From the NCBI RefSeq assembly GCF_005869845.1, contig NZ_VAWF01000001.1:1612001-1676000 (forward strand): a stretch of 64,000 nt of DNA, read 5' to 3'. The notes beneath the pieces were generated by a model that was not told where the DNA came from, ran no database searches, and saw only the letters and a program-made list of their open reading frames with translations. Source of the DNA: Fodinibius saliphilus. GTDB taxonomy: Bacteria; Bacteroidota; Rhodothermia; Balneolales; Balneolaceae. The position numbers and the translations under genes are program-made. Below are positions 1 through 9,379 of the stretch, in pieces; position 1 is the first letter of the stretch, and the number at the start of each line of letters is the position of its first letter.

Positions 1-512
1 GCCACACAGGCCCCACATCCAATACAAGTAGCATAGTCAAAAGCGGTATCAGCTACCGATTTATCAACCGGAATGGAGTTGGCATCTGGTGCTGAACCGG
101 TCTTAACAGATACATATCCACCGGCTTCAATAATACGGTCAAAAGCACTGCGATCAACCACCAAGTCTTTCACAACAGGGAACCCCTTAGCACGAAACGG
201 TTCAATAACAATAGTATCACCGTCACTGTAATTACGCATATGCAGCTGGCACGAGCAGGTCATTGCTTTGGGCCCGTGCGCTTGACCATTGATCATCAGG
301 TTGCAAGACCCACAAATACCTTCGCGACAATCGTAATCAAATTCAACAGGAACACCGCCCTCTTTTACGATCTCTTCGTTGAGAACGTCGAGCATCTCTA
401 AAAATGACATATGCTCGTTAACTTTATCAAGAGTATAATCGACTAACTCACCGGGTTCGTTGGGACCGTCTTGTCGCCAAATTTTAAGGTGAACGGTAAA
501 TGTATCAGCCAT
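1..512 (-). CDS. sdhB: Succinate dehydrogenase/fumarate reductase iron-sulfur subunit (partial, 3' end outside window)
   Basis: Electron-transfer subunit of complex II, carrying electrons from the flavoprotein to the membrane anchor. The visible N-terminal 170 residues begin [16 protein letters not shown]. They contain the plant-type [2Fe-2S] ligand pattern CREGICGSC, with a further Cys in MTCSCQ. At the window edge comes CIGCGAC, the start of the C-terminal [4Fe-4S]/[3Fe-4S] domain. The start at 512 is the first ATG and lies 58 bp after the sdhA stop. It is the last gene of an sdhC-sdhA-sdhB operon, the order usual for Bacteroidota-type complex II. The end of the gene lies beyond base 1. Confidence 0.95.
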   Translation of the reverse strand, partial: MADTFTVHLKIWRQDGPNEPGELVDYTLDKVNEHMSFLEMLDVLNEEIVKEGGVPVEFDYDCREGICGSCNLMINGQAHGPKAMTCSCQLHMRNYSDGDTIVIEPFRAKGFPVVKDLVVDRSAFDRIIEAGGYVSVKTGSAPDANSIPVDKSVADTAFDYATCIGCGACV

Positions 513-570
513 AATTCTTTAATCTATTAAATTGGAACGCAAATAATATTGCTAGTAAATCAGCGCTCTA

Positions 571-2490
571 TTACTTATAACTTCTCTGCTTCAGTTCTAC
601 AAACTCAAATTCGAGATCTTCTTTGTGGAGCTCTTCCTGCAACTCTCCATTTACTCCTTGGAATTCCCAAGCAGCTACATATGAATATTCCTCATCATTA
701 CGCAGTGCTTCTCCTTCCTCAGACTGGTGCTCAGCCCGGAGGTGGCAACCGCAGGATTCGTCACGGTGCAAGGCATCTTTCGCCATCAGTTCACCTAGCT
801 CAAGGAAATCAGCAACACGACCAGCAAACTCCAAGTACTTATTGTAGTTGGCAGCTTCACCAGGTACGCGAACATTATTCCAGAACTCCTCGCGAAGCTC
901 TTGGATCTGCTTAATTGCTTCTTTCAAACCTTCTTCGCTACGAGAAATCCCTACTTTATCCCACATAATTTGTCCCAGCTCACGATGGAACTCGACAACG
1001 CTTTTGTCACCATCAACTTCGAAGAGCTTATCAATATGCCCTTGCGCATTCTCAGCAGCCTCATCAAACGCTTCATGATCTTTGCTAACATCAGGCAACT
1101 CTTCACCGGCAATGTAATTACCGATTGTATAAGGGATAATAAAATACCCGTCAGAAAGTCCTTGCATTAATGCACTGGCGCCCAATCGGTTGGCACCGTG
1201 ATCAGAGAAATTTGCTTCTCCAGCCACGAAAAGCCCCGGGATATTACTCATCAGGTTATAATCTACCCAGAGCCCGCCCATGGTATAGTGCACAGCCGGG
1301 AATATCCGCATCGGTTCTTCATAAGGATTATTATCTGTAATATTTTCATACATCTCGAAGAGATTTCCATACTTGTCAGATATCGCCTGTTTTCCTTCAC
1401 GCTCGATAGCATCACGGAAATCAAGGTATACTGCACGACCTGTTGGCCCTACCCCCATGCCTTCATCACATACAATTTTGGCGTTACGAGAGGCAACATC
1501 ACGTGGTACCAGGTTACCGAAAGCAGGATATTTTTCTTCGAGGTAATAATAACGTTCGTCTTCTGGAATATCATTAGGATGGCGATCATCTCCCTTCTCT
1601 TTGGGTACCCAAACACGTCCGTCGTTACGGAGACTCTCACTCATCAGCGTAAGCTTAGACTGGTAGTCACCGGAAACGGGAATACAAGTTGGGTGTATCT
1701 GAACATAACATGGGTTTGCAAATGCAGCACCCCGTTTATGGCATCGCCATGCAGCCGTTACGTTTGAGTTAATAGCATTCGTAGACAAATAAAAGGCATT
1801 CCCATACCCGCCACTGGCCAGTACAACAGCATCGGCCATCCAGCGCTGGATTTCGCCGGAAACCAAGTCACGCGTAATAATACCACGTGCTTTTCCGTCA
1901 ACTATTACCACGTCTAACATTTCCTGCCGGGTCTGCATATCAATTTTCCCGTTGTGCACTTGGCGCATCATCGCCTGGTAGGCACCGAGTAGCAGCTGCT
2001 GTCCCGTTTGACCACGAGCGTAGAAAGTCCGCGACACCTGTGCCCCACCAAACGATCGGTTAGCAAGCAGACCGCCATATTCACGAGCGAAAGGCACACC
2101 CTGTGCTACCGCTTGATCAATAATTTCATTTGATATTTGAGCCAGCCTGTAGGTATTGGATTCACGAGATCGATAGTCACCGCCTTTAATAGTATCATAA
2201 AACAGACGCCAGATTGTATCACCATCATTGGGATAGTTTTTGGCTGCGTTTATTCCACCCTGTGCTGCAATACTATGTGCACGACGGGCAGAATCCTGTA
2301 TACAAAAACTTGTAACATTGTATCCCAATTCAGCCAAACTAGCGGCAGCAGATCCACCGGCCAACCCGGTACCCACTACAATCACATCGTGTTTACGCTT
2401 ATTGTTGGGCGCTACCAATTGAATATCGTTAAGATGCTTGGACCATTTATCTTCTAGCGGTCCGGAGGGAACTTTTGAATCTAAGTTCAT
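571..2490 (-). CDS. sdhA: Succinate dehydrogenase/fumarate reductase flavoprotein subunit
   Basis: Catalytic subunit of complex II, oxidising succinate to fumarate with covalently bound FAD; 639 residues, normal length for the family. A Rossmann FAD-binding motif, [19 protein letters not shown], lies near residue 40. The flavin-attachment segment [14 protein letters not shown] follows, and the substrate-site segment [10 protein letters not shown] lies mid-protein. The C-terminus carries the charged Arg-rich segment typical of the family. There is no signal peptide, as expected for a subunit facing the cytoplasm. It lies 64 bp downstream of sdhC and 58 bp upstream of sdhB and is probably cotranscribed with both. 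Confidence 0.97.
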   Translation of the reverse strand: MNLDSKVPSGPLEDKWSKHLNDIQLVAPNNKRKHDVIVVGTGLAGGSAAASLAELGYNVTSFCIQDSARRAHSIAAQGGINAAKNYPNDGDTIWRLFYDTIKGGDYRSRESNTYRLAQISNEIIDQAVAQGVPFAREYGGLLANRSFGGAQVSRTFYARGQTGQQLLLGAYQAMMRQVHNGKIDMQTRQEMLDVVIVDGKARGIITRDLVSGEIQRWMADAVVLASGGYGNAFYLSTNAINSNVTAAWRCHKRGAAFANPCYVQIHPTCIPVSGDYQSKLTLMSESLRNDGRVWVPKEKGDDRHPNDIPEDERYYYLEEKYPAFGNLVPRDVASRNAKIVCDEGMGVGPTGRAVYLDFRDAIEREGKQAISDKYGNLFEMYENITDNNPYEEPMRIFPAVHYTMGGLWVDYNLMSNIPGLFVAGEANFSDHGANRLGASALMQGLSDGYFIIPYTIGNYIAGEELPDVSKDHEAFDEAAENAQGHIDKLFEVDGDKSVVEFHRELGQIMWDKVGISRSEEGLKEAIKQIQELREEFWNNVRVPGEAANYNKYLEFAGRVADFLELGELMAKDALHRDESCGCHLRAEHQSEEGEALRNDEEYSYVAAWEFQGVNGELQEELHKEDLEFEFVELKQRSYK

Positions 2491-2554
2491 AATCGAATCA
2501 TGTTAGAATTAGAGAACACAGATGAATTATTGTTGCTTATCATCTAGGTTCTAA

Positions 2555-3253
2555 TCAGTAAGAAATTAAAGCTGCATCAGGTCCTGCGAAATAGATATAC
2601 AGCGGGATAAAGAGAAATCCGACAGCCATCAAAATTGCAAAGATGATACCCACGGTATATATAAGTGTAGAATACCGGTTGTGCTTCATCGTCAACGAGG
2701 TGAAAGCGCTCCAAAAGCCATGACCAAGGTGAAGACCTAAAAGAATCATTACAACGGTATAACCAAAAGCATAAATAGGATCTTGGAAGGTCTCTATTAC
2801 TAACGCCTTCAAATCTCGGGCTTCGTGGCCATTGAGCATAATCGTCTCGGTGGCTCCAAATTTAAACGTATCAATATGGATAACGATAAACACGAGCAAT
2901 ACAATGCCGGTGAAGATCATAGACTTGGCCGCCCATGTTTGATGACTGGGGCCGCCTTTGCTTTTATACTTCTTGTAGCCTTCGGGGCGAGCTTTGCGAC
3001 GATTCCACCAAATAGAAATACCGATATAAGCATGTAATAAAAAAGCTGTTGCTAAGCCTGCTTCAAGGAAATAGAGTAAAAATCCTAAATTCTCCAGAAA
3101 ATAGGTATACTCATTAAAGGCTTGAGGCTCGCCAAAAAGAGCTAAATTCCCAATGAGATGAAAAATTATGAAAATAATGAGGCCAACTCCTGTTATACCT
3201 GTTAAAATCTTGCGGCCAACCTGAGATTTTAGCGCGTCTAGAAATGATGGCAT
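2555..3253 (-). CDS. sdhC: Succinate dehydrogenase cytochrome b subunit
   Basis: Membrane anchor of complex II with a quinone site and haem b; 232 residues. Hydrophobic segments spread through the sequence are consistent with the five-helix, single-polypeptide anchor of the Bacteroidota/Wolinella type. Histidines suited to haem ligation occur within helices (IIFHLIGNLALFG, FLLHAYIGISIWW, LGLHLGHGFWSAF). No separate sdhD is seen, which fits this class. It is the first gene of the operon. Its start is close to the divergent yigZ-like gene, so the promoters must lie in 3254-3494. Confidence 0.93.
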   Translation of the reverse strand: MPSFLDALKSQVGRKILTGITGVGLIIFIIFHLIGNLALFGEPQAFNEYTYFLENLGFLLYFLEAGLATAFLLHAYIGISIWWNRRKARPEGYKKYKSKGGPSHQTWAAKSMIFTGIVLLVFIVIHIDTFKFGATETIMLNGHEARDLKALVIETFQDPIYAFGYTVVMILLGLHLGHGFWSAFTSLTMKHNRYSTLIYTVGIIFAILMAVGFLFIPLYIYFAGPDAALISY

Positions 3254-3494
3254 CGTAGTATAATATTTGATCTATTATGTTTACTCCGTTGCGTTAACGC
3301 CAACGTACGGATCCTCGTTCCGAGGGGTAGAAGATGTGGCTAAATGGATAAAAAGGCAAGGTTATAGGAGCATTTTAAAACCAAAATTCTTATTCAGAAA
3401 TGTTCTAAATTGGAAGTTATTTTCTCTAATAAAAATCCTTAATTTCGAAAGTGATGAAAAAGTTTTTAACCCCAATACCATCATTCTGCAAAAT

Positions 3495-4115
3495 TTGAAT
3501 ACTGTCAGTAATTCAATTCAGACTAATTTTCGCGAAAAAGGGTCAAAGTTTATTGGCTACCTGTTTTCAGCTTCTTCGACAGAAGCGTTCGATGACCAGC
3601 TCCAACAGGTTAAATCAAAATATCCGGATGCTACCCATCATTGCTATGGCTGGCGTATTAATCCTAATAATATAGAAGAATTTGCACAAGATGACGGCGA
3701 ACCCAGTGGTACAGCTGGACTCCCAATCCTAAACAAACTCAAATCTTATGAAGTAGTAAATTGTGGATGTGTAGTGGTTCGTTATTATGGTGGAACAAAA
3801 CTTGGTAAATCAGGATTAATTGAAGCCTATGGCCGTTCCGCAGAACTTTGCCTGCAACAAGCACCATTAGCAACATTGATTCGCACTCAAAATTTCAAAG
3901 TTCAATATCCCTATTCTGCTCAATCAGAAATCGATCGTTTAAAAAATAAATTCGACCTTAAAGAGCTAAATGCCGAGTATCTTGAAGAAGTAACCGTTAC
4001 CCTTGCATGTCGAACATCTCAGTCAGAGCAGTTTGAACACAACATGCAAAAGCTGGAACACAATGGGATTAACACTGAATTAATTGGTCCCAGCTTTGTA
4101 ACGATGAGCAGATAA
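3495..4115 (+). CDS. YigZ/IMPACT-family protein
   Basis: Protein of the UPF0029/IMPACT family (YigZ), whose members resemble the eukaryotic translation regulator IMPACT; the precise bacterial role is unsettled. The family core is clear: FREKGSKFIGYLF, HHCYGWRI, DDGEPSGTAGLPIL and VVRYYGGTKLGKSGLIEAYG. A DUF1949-like ferredoxin-fold tail follows. An open frame extends upstream to 3267, but that would leave 13 bp to sdhC, and the extra 76 residues do not resemble the family. I therefore prefer the TTG at 3495, which gives MNTVSNSIQTNFREKGSKF and the usual length of about 206 residues. The exact start is uncertain because no Shine-Dalgarno sequence is visible. Confidence 0.88.
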   Translation: MNTVSNSIQTNFREKGSKFIGYLFSASSTEAFDDQLQQVKSKYPDATHHCYGWRINPNNIEEFAQDDGEPSGTAGLPILNKLKSYEVVNCGCVVVRYYGGTKLGKSGLIEAYGRSAELCLQQAPLATLIRTQNFKVQYPYSAQSEIDRLKNKFDLKELNAEYLEEVTVTLACRTSQSEQFEHNMQKLEHNGINTELIGPSFVTMSR

Positions 4116-4193
4116 CCTTCTTTTCGTTTTCACCTGAAAGTGTGCTTATCACTCCGTACTTTAGCCTATCAATTTTTCTACAAAACAATTGTC

Positions 4194-4745
4194 ATGAAGA
4201 TATACACCAAAAGAGGCGACTCCGGAGACACTTCACTATTTGGTGGTCAACGTGTTTCTAAGTCTGCAGAACGTATTAAAGCGTATGGAAATGTCGATGA
4301 ACTAAACTCTTTTGTTGGTTTGGCTGCCAGCTATGAGCTTTCTGACCGAGGAACAGATCTACTTAATACTGTTCAGGAACTGCTTTTTACATTGGGAGCA
4401 GACCTTGCAACGCCTCCGTCATCTGAAACACGTATCGAACGCATCAGCGAAGAAAATATCACCTTTCTGGAAGAGGCCATTGACAACATGGAGGAAGAGT
4501 TGGAGCCCCTGAAAAATTTTATTCTTCCCGGTGGATCGCAACCCGGCGCCACCTTACATATAGCACGAACGGTATGCAGAAGGGCTGAACGCGCTGCCGT
4601 TGCCTGCCAAGAAACTGATAAAATATCTGACAATTGTGTCAAATTTTTAAATCGCCTTTCCGATTTTTTATTTGTAATCGCTCGCTATGAAAATAAACTT
4701 GCCGGGGTGCGAGAAGAAAATTGGACTCCCGAACGCAGTAAATAA
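4194..4745 (+). CDS. Corrinoid (cob(I)alamin) adenosyltransferase, PduO/MMAB type
   Basis: Transfers the adenosyl group of ATP to cob(I)alamin to form adenosylcobalamin. The N-terminal ATP-binding motif is plain (MKIYTKRGDSGDTSLFGG). The C-terminal half has the family segments ARTVCRRAERAAV and NRLSDFLFVIARYEN. The frame is open back to a GTG at 4140, but homologues begin at the ATG at 4194, giving 183 residues. It is a cytoplasmic helical-bundle trimer in characterised relatives. Its presence shows that the cell makes coenzyme B12, which matters for the B12 riboswitch at 14850. Confidence 0.93.
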   Translation: MKIYTKRGDSGDTSLFGGQRVSKSAERIKAYGNVDELNSFVGLAASYELSDRGTDLLNTVQELLFTLGADLATPPSSETRIERISEENITFLEEAIDNMEEELEPLKNFILPGGSQPGATLHIARTVCRRAERAAVACQETDKISDNCVKFLNRLSDFLFVIARYENKLAGVREENWTPERSK

Positions 4746-4798
4746 TTAGTAGTTTTGAAAAATTTAGATTTATAACCCACTTTTAAAAAAATCACTTT

Positions 4799-6145
4799 AT
4801 GAGTTTAATGATTTCGGTCTCGGGCATCCGGGGCATTTTCGGCACAGACTTGACACCTGAAAACCTTAGCCGTTTTACCGCTGCTTTCGGAAACTGGACA
4901 GGCAATGGGAAAGTGATTGTAGGCCGTGATACAAGGGTAACCGGCCAAATCTGCGAGGATATCGTATCAGCCACTTTACAATCAGTGGGATGCGAGGTTG
5001 TCAAAGTGGGTGTTGTACCCACCCCTACTGTAGCAATGTCGGTTCTAAAGCATAATACTGATGGAGCTATTATTATTTCTGCCAGTCATAATCCTGCCGA
5101 CTGGAATGCTTTAAAGTTATTAAATGGCAAAAGTGAATTTCTGGATGCCGAACAAGGCAAAGAAATTATCCGTATAAGCGAAGAGAAATTATACTCTTAC
5201 GCAAGCTATGATGATATCGGAACTGTTACAACCGATACAGATGCGCTGGATCAGCATGTGCAATCAATTTTAGACCTTCCATATATTGATCCAGAACTTA
5301 TTGCCTCAAAAAACTTTTCCGTAGGGATTGATCCTGTAAATGGAACCGGGGCCATTGGTATCCCTGCCATCCTTAAGGCGCTTGGCGTGGAAATAATTCA
5401 TATGATCAATGAAGAAACCAACGGAAGGTTTGCGCATAATCCAGAACCCCTGCCCGAACACTTGCAGGATGTATGCGACCTAGTTAAAAATAAAAACTGT
5501 GATTTAGGAGTTGTCACCGATCCCGATGCCGACCGCTTGGCCCTTGTTACTAACACAGGTAAACTCTTTGGCGAAGAATACACACAGGCTACTGCTTTCG
5601 ACTTTATGCTGGGAAAAAAGAATGGTCCCTGCGCTACCAACCTTTCTTCTTCCAGGGTAGCAGAAGATGTAGCGCAAAAGCATGACCAGCAGTGTTACCG
5701 ATCTGCAGTGGGCGAAATTAATGTTGTAAAGAAGATGCAGGAAGTTGGAGCCGTAATAGGCGGAGAAGGCAACGGCGGTGTTATCAATCCCGATCTGCAT
5801 TACGGTCGTGATGCCCTTGTGGGGGTAGCAATGGTCCTACAACTGTTAGCTGAACGCGATATCACTTCTGATGACTATCGCAACACCTTGCCCGACTATT
5901 CAATGCGCAAAAGTAAGATACAACTGGCTGATGTGGATGGAAATGCCATACTTGAAAAAGCGAAATCTATTTATTCCGATTATGAGCCGGATACCACCGA
6001 TGGCGTAAAAATTGACTTTAAAGATGGATGGGTACACCTGCGAAAATCAAATACTGAACCCATTATACGTGTTTATTCCGAGGGAATAACGGCGGAAAAG
6101 GCGAAATCATTGGCAGAACAGGTTGTTGATAAAGTTCAAGCGTAA
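4799..6145 (+). CDS. glmM: Phosphoglucosamine mutase / phosphohexomutase
   Basis: Alpha-D-phosphohexomutase family, 448 residues. The catalytic phosphoserine is Ser96 in SASHNP. The Mg-binding loop is TDPDADRLA. The sugar loop is GEGNGGVI and the phosphate-binding loop is RKSNTEPIIR. The GEGNGGVI form and the overall length match phosphoglucosamine mutases of the archaeal/Bacteroidota type, which supply glucosamine-1-phosphate for peptidoglycan and LPS precursors. Phosphomannomutase activity cannot be excluded from sequence alone. It starts 53 bp after the adenosyltransferase gene and is followed by a 263-bp gap. Confidence 0.88.
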   Translation: MSLMISVSGIRGIFGTDLTPENLSRFTAAFGNWTGNGKVIVGRDTRVTGQICEDIVSATLQSVGCEVVKVGVVPTPTVAMSVLKHNTDGAIIISASHNPADWNALKLLNGKSEFLDAEQGKEIIRISEEKLYSYASYDDIGTVTTDTDALDQHVQSILDLPYIDPELIASKNFSVGIDPVNGTGAIGIPAILKALGVEIIHMINEETNGRFAHNPEPLPEHLQDVCDLVKNKNCDLGVVTDPDADRLALVTNTGKLFGEEYTQATAFDFMLGKKNGPCATNLSSSRVAEDVAQKHDQQCYRSAVGEINVVKKMQEVGAVIGGEGNGGVINPDLHYGRDALVGVAMVLQLLAERDITSDDYRNTLPDYSMRKSKIQLADVDGNAILEKAKSIYSDYEPDTTDGVKIDFKDGWVHLRKSNTEPIIRVYSEGITAEKAKSLAEQVVDKVQA

Positions 6146-6408
6146 TTTCTTTAAAGAGTTTGCCAAACTTTATTCCTTACTACCGGCTGATTATTTCATC
6201 GACGCCCTAGCCTTTCAACGGGAACACAACTCCCTCGAAACTAGTGGTTAGCAAATTTTTCAAACATCACTTTAGGATAGTTAAATTCATTCCGAATTAT
6301 CAGGAATCAACACGTACTAGGATGGGTGGAAAGTAACAATTTTGTTGAGAAACATTCTTTCGTATCTTCTGTCGTCGCTTTTTTAAATTTTTACCAGAAA
6401 ATGTTGCT

Positions 6409-7290
6409 ATGATCAAATCCATGACCGGTTTTGGCCGAGGTGAATCTTCTGCCAATGGTATTACTGTAACTGTTGAACTTAAAACAGTGAACAGTCGATA
6501 CCTTGATATTTCATTCCGACTTCCTCAATCTCTTCAAAATAAAGAGCTGGAACTCAAAGAGTTATTGCAAATTTATGTAGAAAGAGGCAAAGTAAATGTA
6601 TCTATACGGATTGATAAAGCAGATACCGGAATCCCAGAAATTACGTTTAATAAAAACTTAGTTGAAGGGTATAAAAAGTTACTTAATGATCTTCGAGAAG
6701 CTGCAGGTATTGAAGAGCCTGTTCAATTAGAAACCTTGTTGGAGTTCAAGGATATTTTTGAGTCGCGAGAACAGGATGCTGAAGAAATTGAACAAATCTG
6801 GCAGCTTACCAAAGATGCAACAACATCAGCGGCTGAAAAACTGGTAGAGATGCGACTTCAAGAAGGTAGCCAGCTCGAGGAGGACCTCAATAACAGAGTA
6901 GCCCATATTGATGAAATGCTTACGATCATAATGGACAAACTTGAAGGACGTACCCAAGAGATCCGCGATGACCTGTTGAAGCGTATCAATGATCTTATAG
7001 ATAACGATAAAATTGATGACGAACGTTTGGAAATGGAAGTGGCGGTGTTAGTTGACAAGCAGGATATCACTGAAGAAATAGTCCGCACACAGGCTCATAT
7101 TAAGTTTTTCCGAGAGGCCATCAATAATAATGATGCCGTGGGACGTCGCTTGAATTTTCTAAGCCAGGAAATTAACAGAGAGATAAATACCATCGGATCA
7201 AAAGCCAATGATTCAGAAATCTCTCAATACGTAGTACAAGCAAAAGAAAGTTTAGAACAGATTAGAGAACAGGTGCAAAACGTTGAGTAA
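6409..7290 (+). CDS. yicC: YicC family endoribonuclease
   Basis: YicC-like protein, 293 residues, beginning MIKSMTGFGRGE, the hallmark N-terminus of the family. The N-terminal YicC domain (VELKTVNSRYLDISFRLP) is followed by a coiled-coil middle. The C-terminal DUF1732 domain includes EAINNNDAVGRRLNFLSQE and INTIGSKAND. Characterised members are RNases acting on small RNAs; that is family knowledge. It overlaps gmk by 8 bp and opens the conserved yicC-gmk-rpoZ-coaBC cluster. The 263-bp upstream gap should hold the promoter, but I recognise no clear element there. Confidence 0.94.
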   Translation: MIKSMTGFGRGESSANGITVTVELKTVNSRYLDISFRLPQSLQNKELELKELLQIYVERGKVNVSIRIDKADTGIPEITFNKNLVEGYKKLLNDLREAAGIEEPVQLETLLEFKDIFESREQDAEEIEQIWQLTKDATTSAAEKLVEMRLQEGSQLEEDLNNRVAHIDEMLTIIMDKLEGRTQEIRDDLLKRINDLIDNDKIDDERLEMEVAVLVDKQDITEEIVRTQAHIKFFREAINNNDAVGRRLNFLSQEINREINTIGSKANDSEISQYVVQAKESLEQIREQVQNVE

Positions 7291-7861
7291 CAAGAAAGCA
7301 GGAAAGATTATTGTCATTGTAGCGCCCAGCGGAGCCGGTAAAACAACTATTGCCCGAAAACTGCTTGCTGACAATCCGAAAATTAAGTTTTCTACCTCGG
7401 CCACCACTCGTCCCCCACGCAAAGGCGAAAAAGACGGGCGAGAGTACTATTTTTTGAGTGAAGAAGAGTTCAGCAGGAAAGTAAAAGAGGATGATTTTTT
7501 AGAATGGGAAGAATACAGCGGTAATAAATACGGGACCCTACAATCTGAAGTTGATAAACTGGTGGAATCTGGGTATTTTCCTCTGCTTGATATCGAAGTA
7601 AAAGGTGCACTCAACGTACAGCGCATTTATGAAAAAGATAGCCTGATTTCGATTTTCATCAAACCGCCCTCAATGGATGTTCTCAAAGAACGATTGGCCA
7701 ACCGGGGCAGTGAAACGGATGAGTCGCTCTCAAGACGGCTAGAACGTGCTAAGATAGAGTTGCAGCATGCTGAAGACTTCGATTATTCTGTGGTCAATGA
7801 TGATTTAGAAACGGCATACACAGAAGTCAAGGAAATTATAGAATCTTTTATCACCGACTAA
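7283..7861 (+). CDS. gmk: Guanylate kinase
   Basis: Phosphorylates GMP to GDP using ATP; 192 residues, cytoplasmic. The P-loop is APSGAGKTT near residue 14. The GMP-binding region shows STSATTRPPRKGEKDGREYYFLS, in pieces recognisable as the usual S-TTR-PR-GE-G--Y-F pattern. The LID follows with ERLANRGSETDESLSRRL. It overlaps the end of yicC and precedes rpoZ by 16 bp, so the four genes are probably one transcript linking nucleotide supply, transcription and CoA synthesis. Confidence 0.97.
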   Translation: MSNKKAGKIIVIVAPSGAGKTTIARKLLADNPKIKFSTSATTRPPRKGEKDGREYYFLSEEEFSRKVKEDDFLEWEEYSGNKYGTLQSEVDKLVESGYFPLLDIEVKGALNVQRIYEKDSLISIFIKPPSMDVLKERLANRGSETDESLSRRLERAKIELQHAEDFDYSVVNDDLETAYTEVKEIIESFITD

Positions 7862-7877
7862 AAAGCTGGATTACAAC

Positions 7878-8168
7878 ATGGGTATAAAAACGCTAGATAT
7901 TGAAAAGCTCAACAAAGACACTGGTAATCAGTATGAATTGATTACTATTATGTCTAAGCGGGCACGACAAATTGCCGCTAATGAAAAGCTTCAGCTCGAC
8001 GAAAAACTGAAGTATTTTGAAGGCTTTGACGATGATGACGATTTCTCTTTTAACGAAGAGCAAGAAAACATCTCTAAGGATTTTGAAAAACTTCCACACG
8101 CTACACAGCGAGCTATTGATGAGATGCGACGTGGTGAAGTTTATTTCCGTTATCCAGAAGAAGATTAA
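7878..8168 (+). CDS. rpoZ: RNA polymerase omega subunit
   Basis: Small RNA polymerase subunit of 96 residues that binds beta-prime and helps assembly. The omega signature is visible as NQYELITIMSKRARQIA near residues 16-32, corresponding to the R(F)-L---A--RA-QI pattern of the family. An acidic stretch (GFDDDDDFSFNEEQE) follows, and the end is VYFRYPEED. Position between gmk and coaBC is the classical location for rpoZ and supports the call for this small protein. Confidence 0.93.
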   Translation: MGIKTLDIEKLNKDTGNQYELITIMSKRARQIAANEKLQLDEKLKYFEGFDDDDDFSFNEEQENISKDFEKLPHATQRAIDEMRRGEVYFRYPEED

Positions 8169-8171
8169 TTT

Positions 8172-9368
8172 ATGTTATCCGGCAAACGGATAATACTTGG
8201 TGTTACTGGAGGAATTGCAGCCTATAAGGCTGCTTTTCTTTTACGGGCCTATCAAAAAGCGGGGGCCGAGGTACGTGTAACTATGACTCCTGCTGCTACC
8301 CGATTTGTAGGTGTTGAAACTTTTTCTTCTCTCTCCAAACATGAAGTAGCCGTAGAGGTTTTCCCAGAAAATCACGCTGCTACAGAGTCGTGGACTCAGC
8401 ATATCTCTTGGGGCGAATGGAGCGATCTTTTTGTTGTGGCCCCTTGTACAGCCAATACGCTGGCTAAAATTGCCCATGGAATTTCTGATAATATGCTCAC
8501 TGCTACCGTACTGGCAGCACGTTGTCCGCTTCTTATTTGCCCTACCATGGACGGGGAAATGTATGAGGCTCCTGCTGTTCAAACGAACCTAGAAACCATC
8601 CACGACCTTGGATACTACCTGCTGGAACCCGATGAGGGATACCTGGCCAGTGGGCTTGAAGGAAAAGGACGATTGCCAGACGTGTTTAAAATACTGGATA
8701 AAAGTAATCAAGTCATACAAAAGGAAAAGTCTGATGGTCCATTATCTGGAAAAAAAGTGCTAGTAACAGCAGGACCTACCCGGGAACACATCGACCCTGT
8801 TCGTTTTATCTCCAATCCTAGTTCAGGAAAGATGGGCTTTGCCATGGCCGAAGCGGCTCGTAACCTTGGGGGCGAAGTAACTCTTATCCATGGACACGTC
8901 ACCATACCAAAGCCGTACGGTATTAGTACCGTTGAAATTGAATCAGCGGCCGACTTGTTTGAAGAAGTGAAAAAAGAGTCGGATGCTGATGTTGTTATCA
9001 TGGCTGCAGCCGTTTCTGATTTTACCCCACAGGAAAAGAAACAGCAAAAAATAAAAAAGGAAGGGGCAAATACTGACCTCCACCTCATAAGAACTCAGGA
9101 CATACTGGCTTGGTTAGGTGAGCATAAGAAAAAGGGACAGCAATTGATCGGTTTTGCAATGGAGACCGAAGATCTTCTTAAAAATGCACGTTCAAAATTA
9201 GAGAAGAAAAAGGCAGATTGGATCGTAGCAAACTCTATCTCTGATCCTGATGCTGGCTTTCAATCTGATACCAACAGAGTGCATCTTATTAATAATAGAA
9301 CCAACAAAGAATATAAAGGCAGCAAAAAAGAAGTAGCTAATAGGGTCTTGCAAAAAATACTTGGATAA
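8172..9368 (+). CDS. coaBC: Bifunctional phosphopantothenoylcysteine decarboxylase / phosphopantothenate-cysteine ligase
   Basis: Carries out two consecutive steps of coenzyme A synthesis. The N-terminal CoaC flavoprotein domain begins [17 protein letters not shown] and contains [18 protein letters not shown] and PTMDGEMY. The C-terminal CoaB domain begins [19 protein letters not shown] with [13 protein letters not shown], followed by AAAVSDF and IGFAMET. At 398 residues it is full length. The start is 3 bp after rpoZ, indicating tight coupling. It converges on the histidine kinase gene with an 11-bp gap and no visible terminator. Confidence 0.97.
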   Translation: MLSGKRIILGVTGGIAAYKAAFLLRAYQKAGAEVRVTMTPAATRFVGVETFSSLSKHEVAVEVFPENHAATESWTQHISWGEWSDLFVVAPCTANTLAKIAHGISDNMLTATVLAARCPLLICPTMDGEMYEAPAVQTNLETIHDLGYYLLEPDEGYLASGLEGKGRLPDVFKILDKSNQVIQKEKSDGPLSGKKVLVTAGPTREHIDPVRFISNPSSGKMGFAMAEAARNLGGEVTLIHGHVTIPKPYGISTVEIESAADLFEEVKKESDADVVIMAAAVSDFTPQEKKQQKIKKEGANTDLHLIRTQDILAWLGEHKKKGQQLIGFAMETEDLLKNARSKLEKKKADWIVANSISDPDAGFQSDTNRVHLINNRTNKEYKGSKKEVANRVLQKILG

Positions 9369-9379
9369 TCTTATTCGCT

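Noticed and set aside
1198-1767. Open frame of 189 codons on the plus strand
   Set aside because: It is antisense to sdhA, whose FAD and active-site motifs run through the same bases.
3267-3494. N-terminal extension of the YigZ-like gene
   Set aside because: It would place the start 13 bp from the divergent sdhC start, leaves no room for promoters, and the extra residues do not resemble the family.
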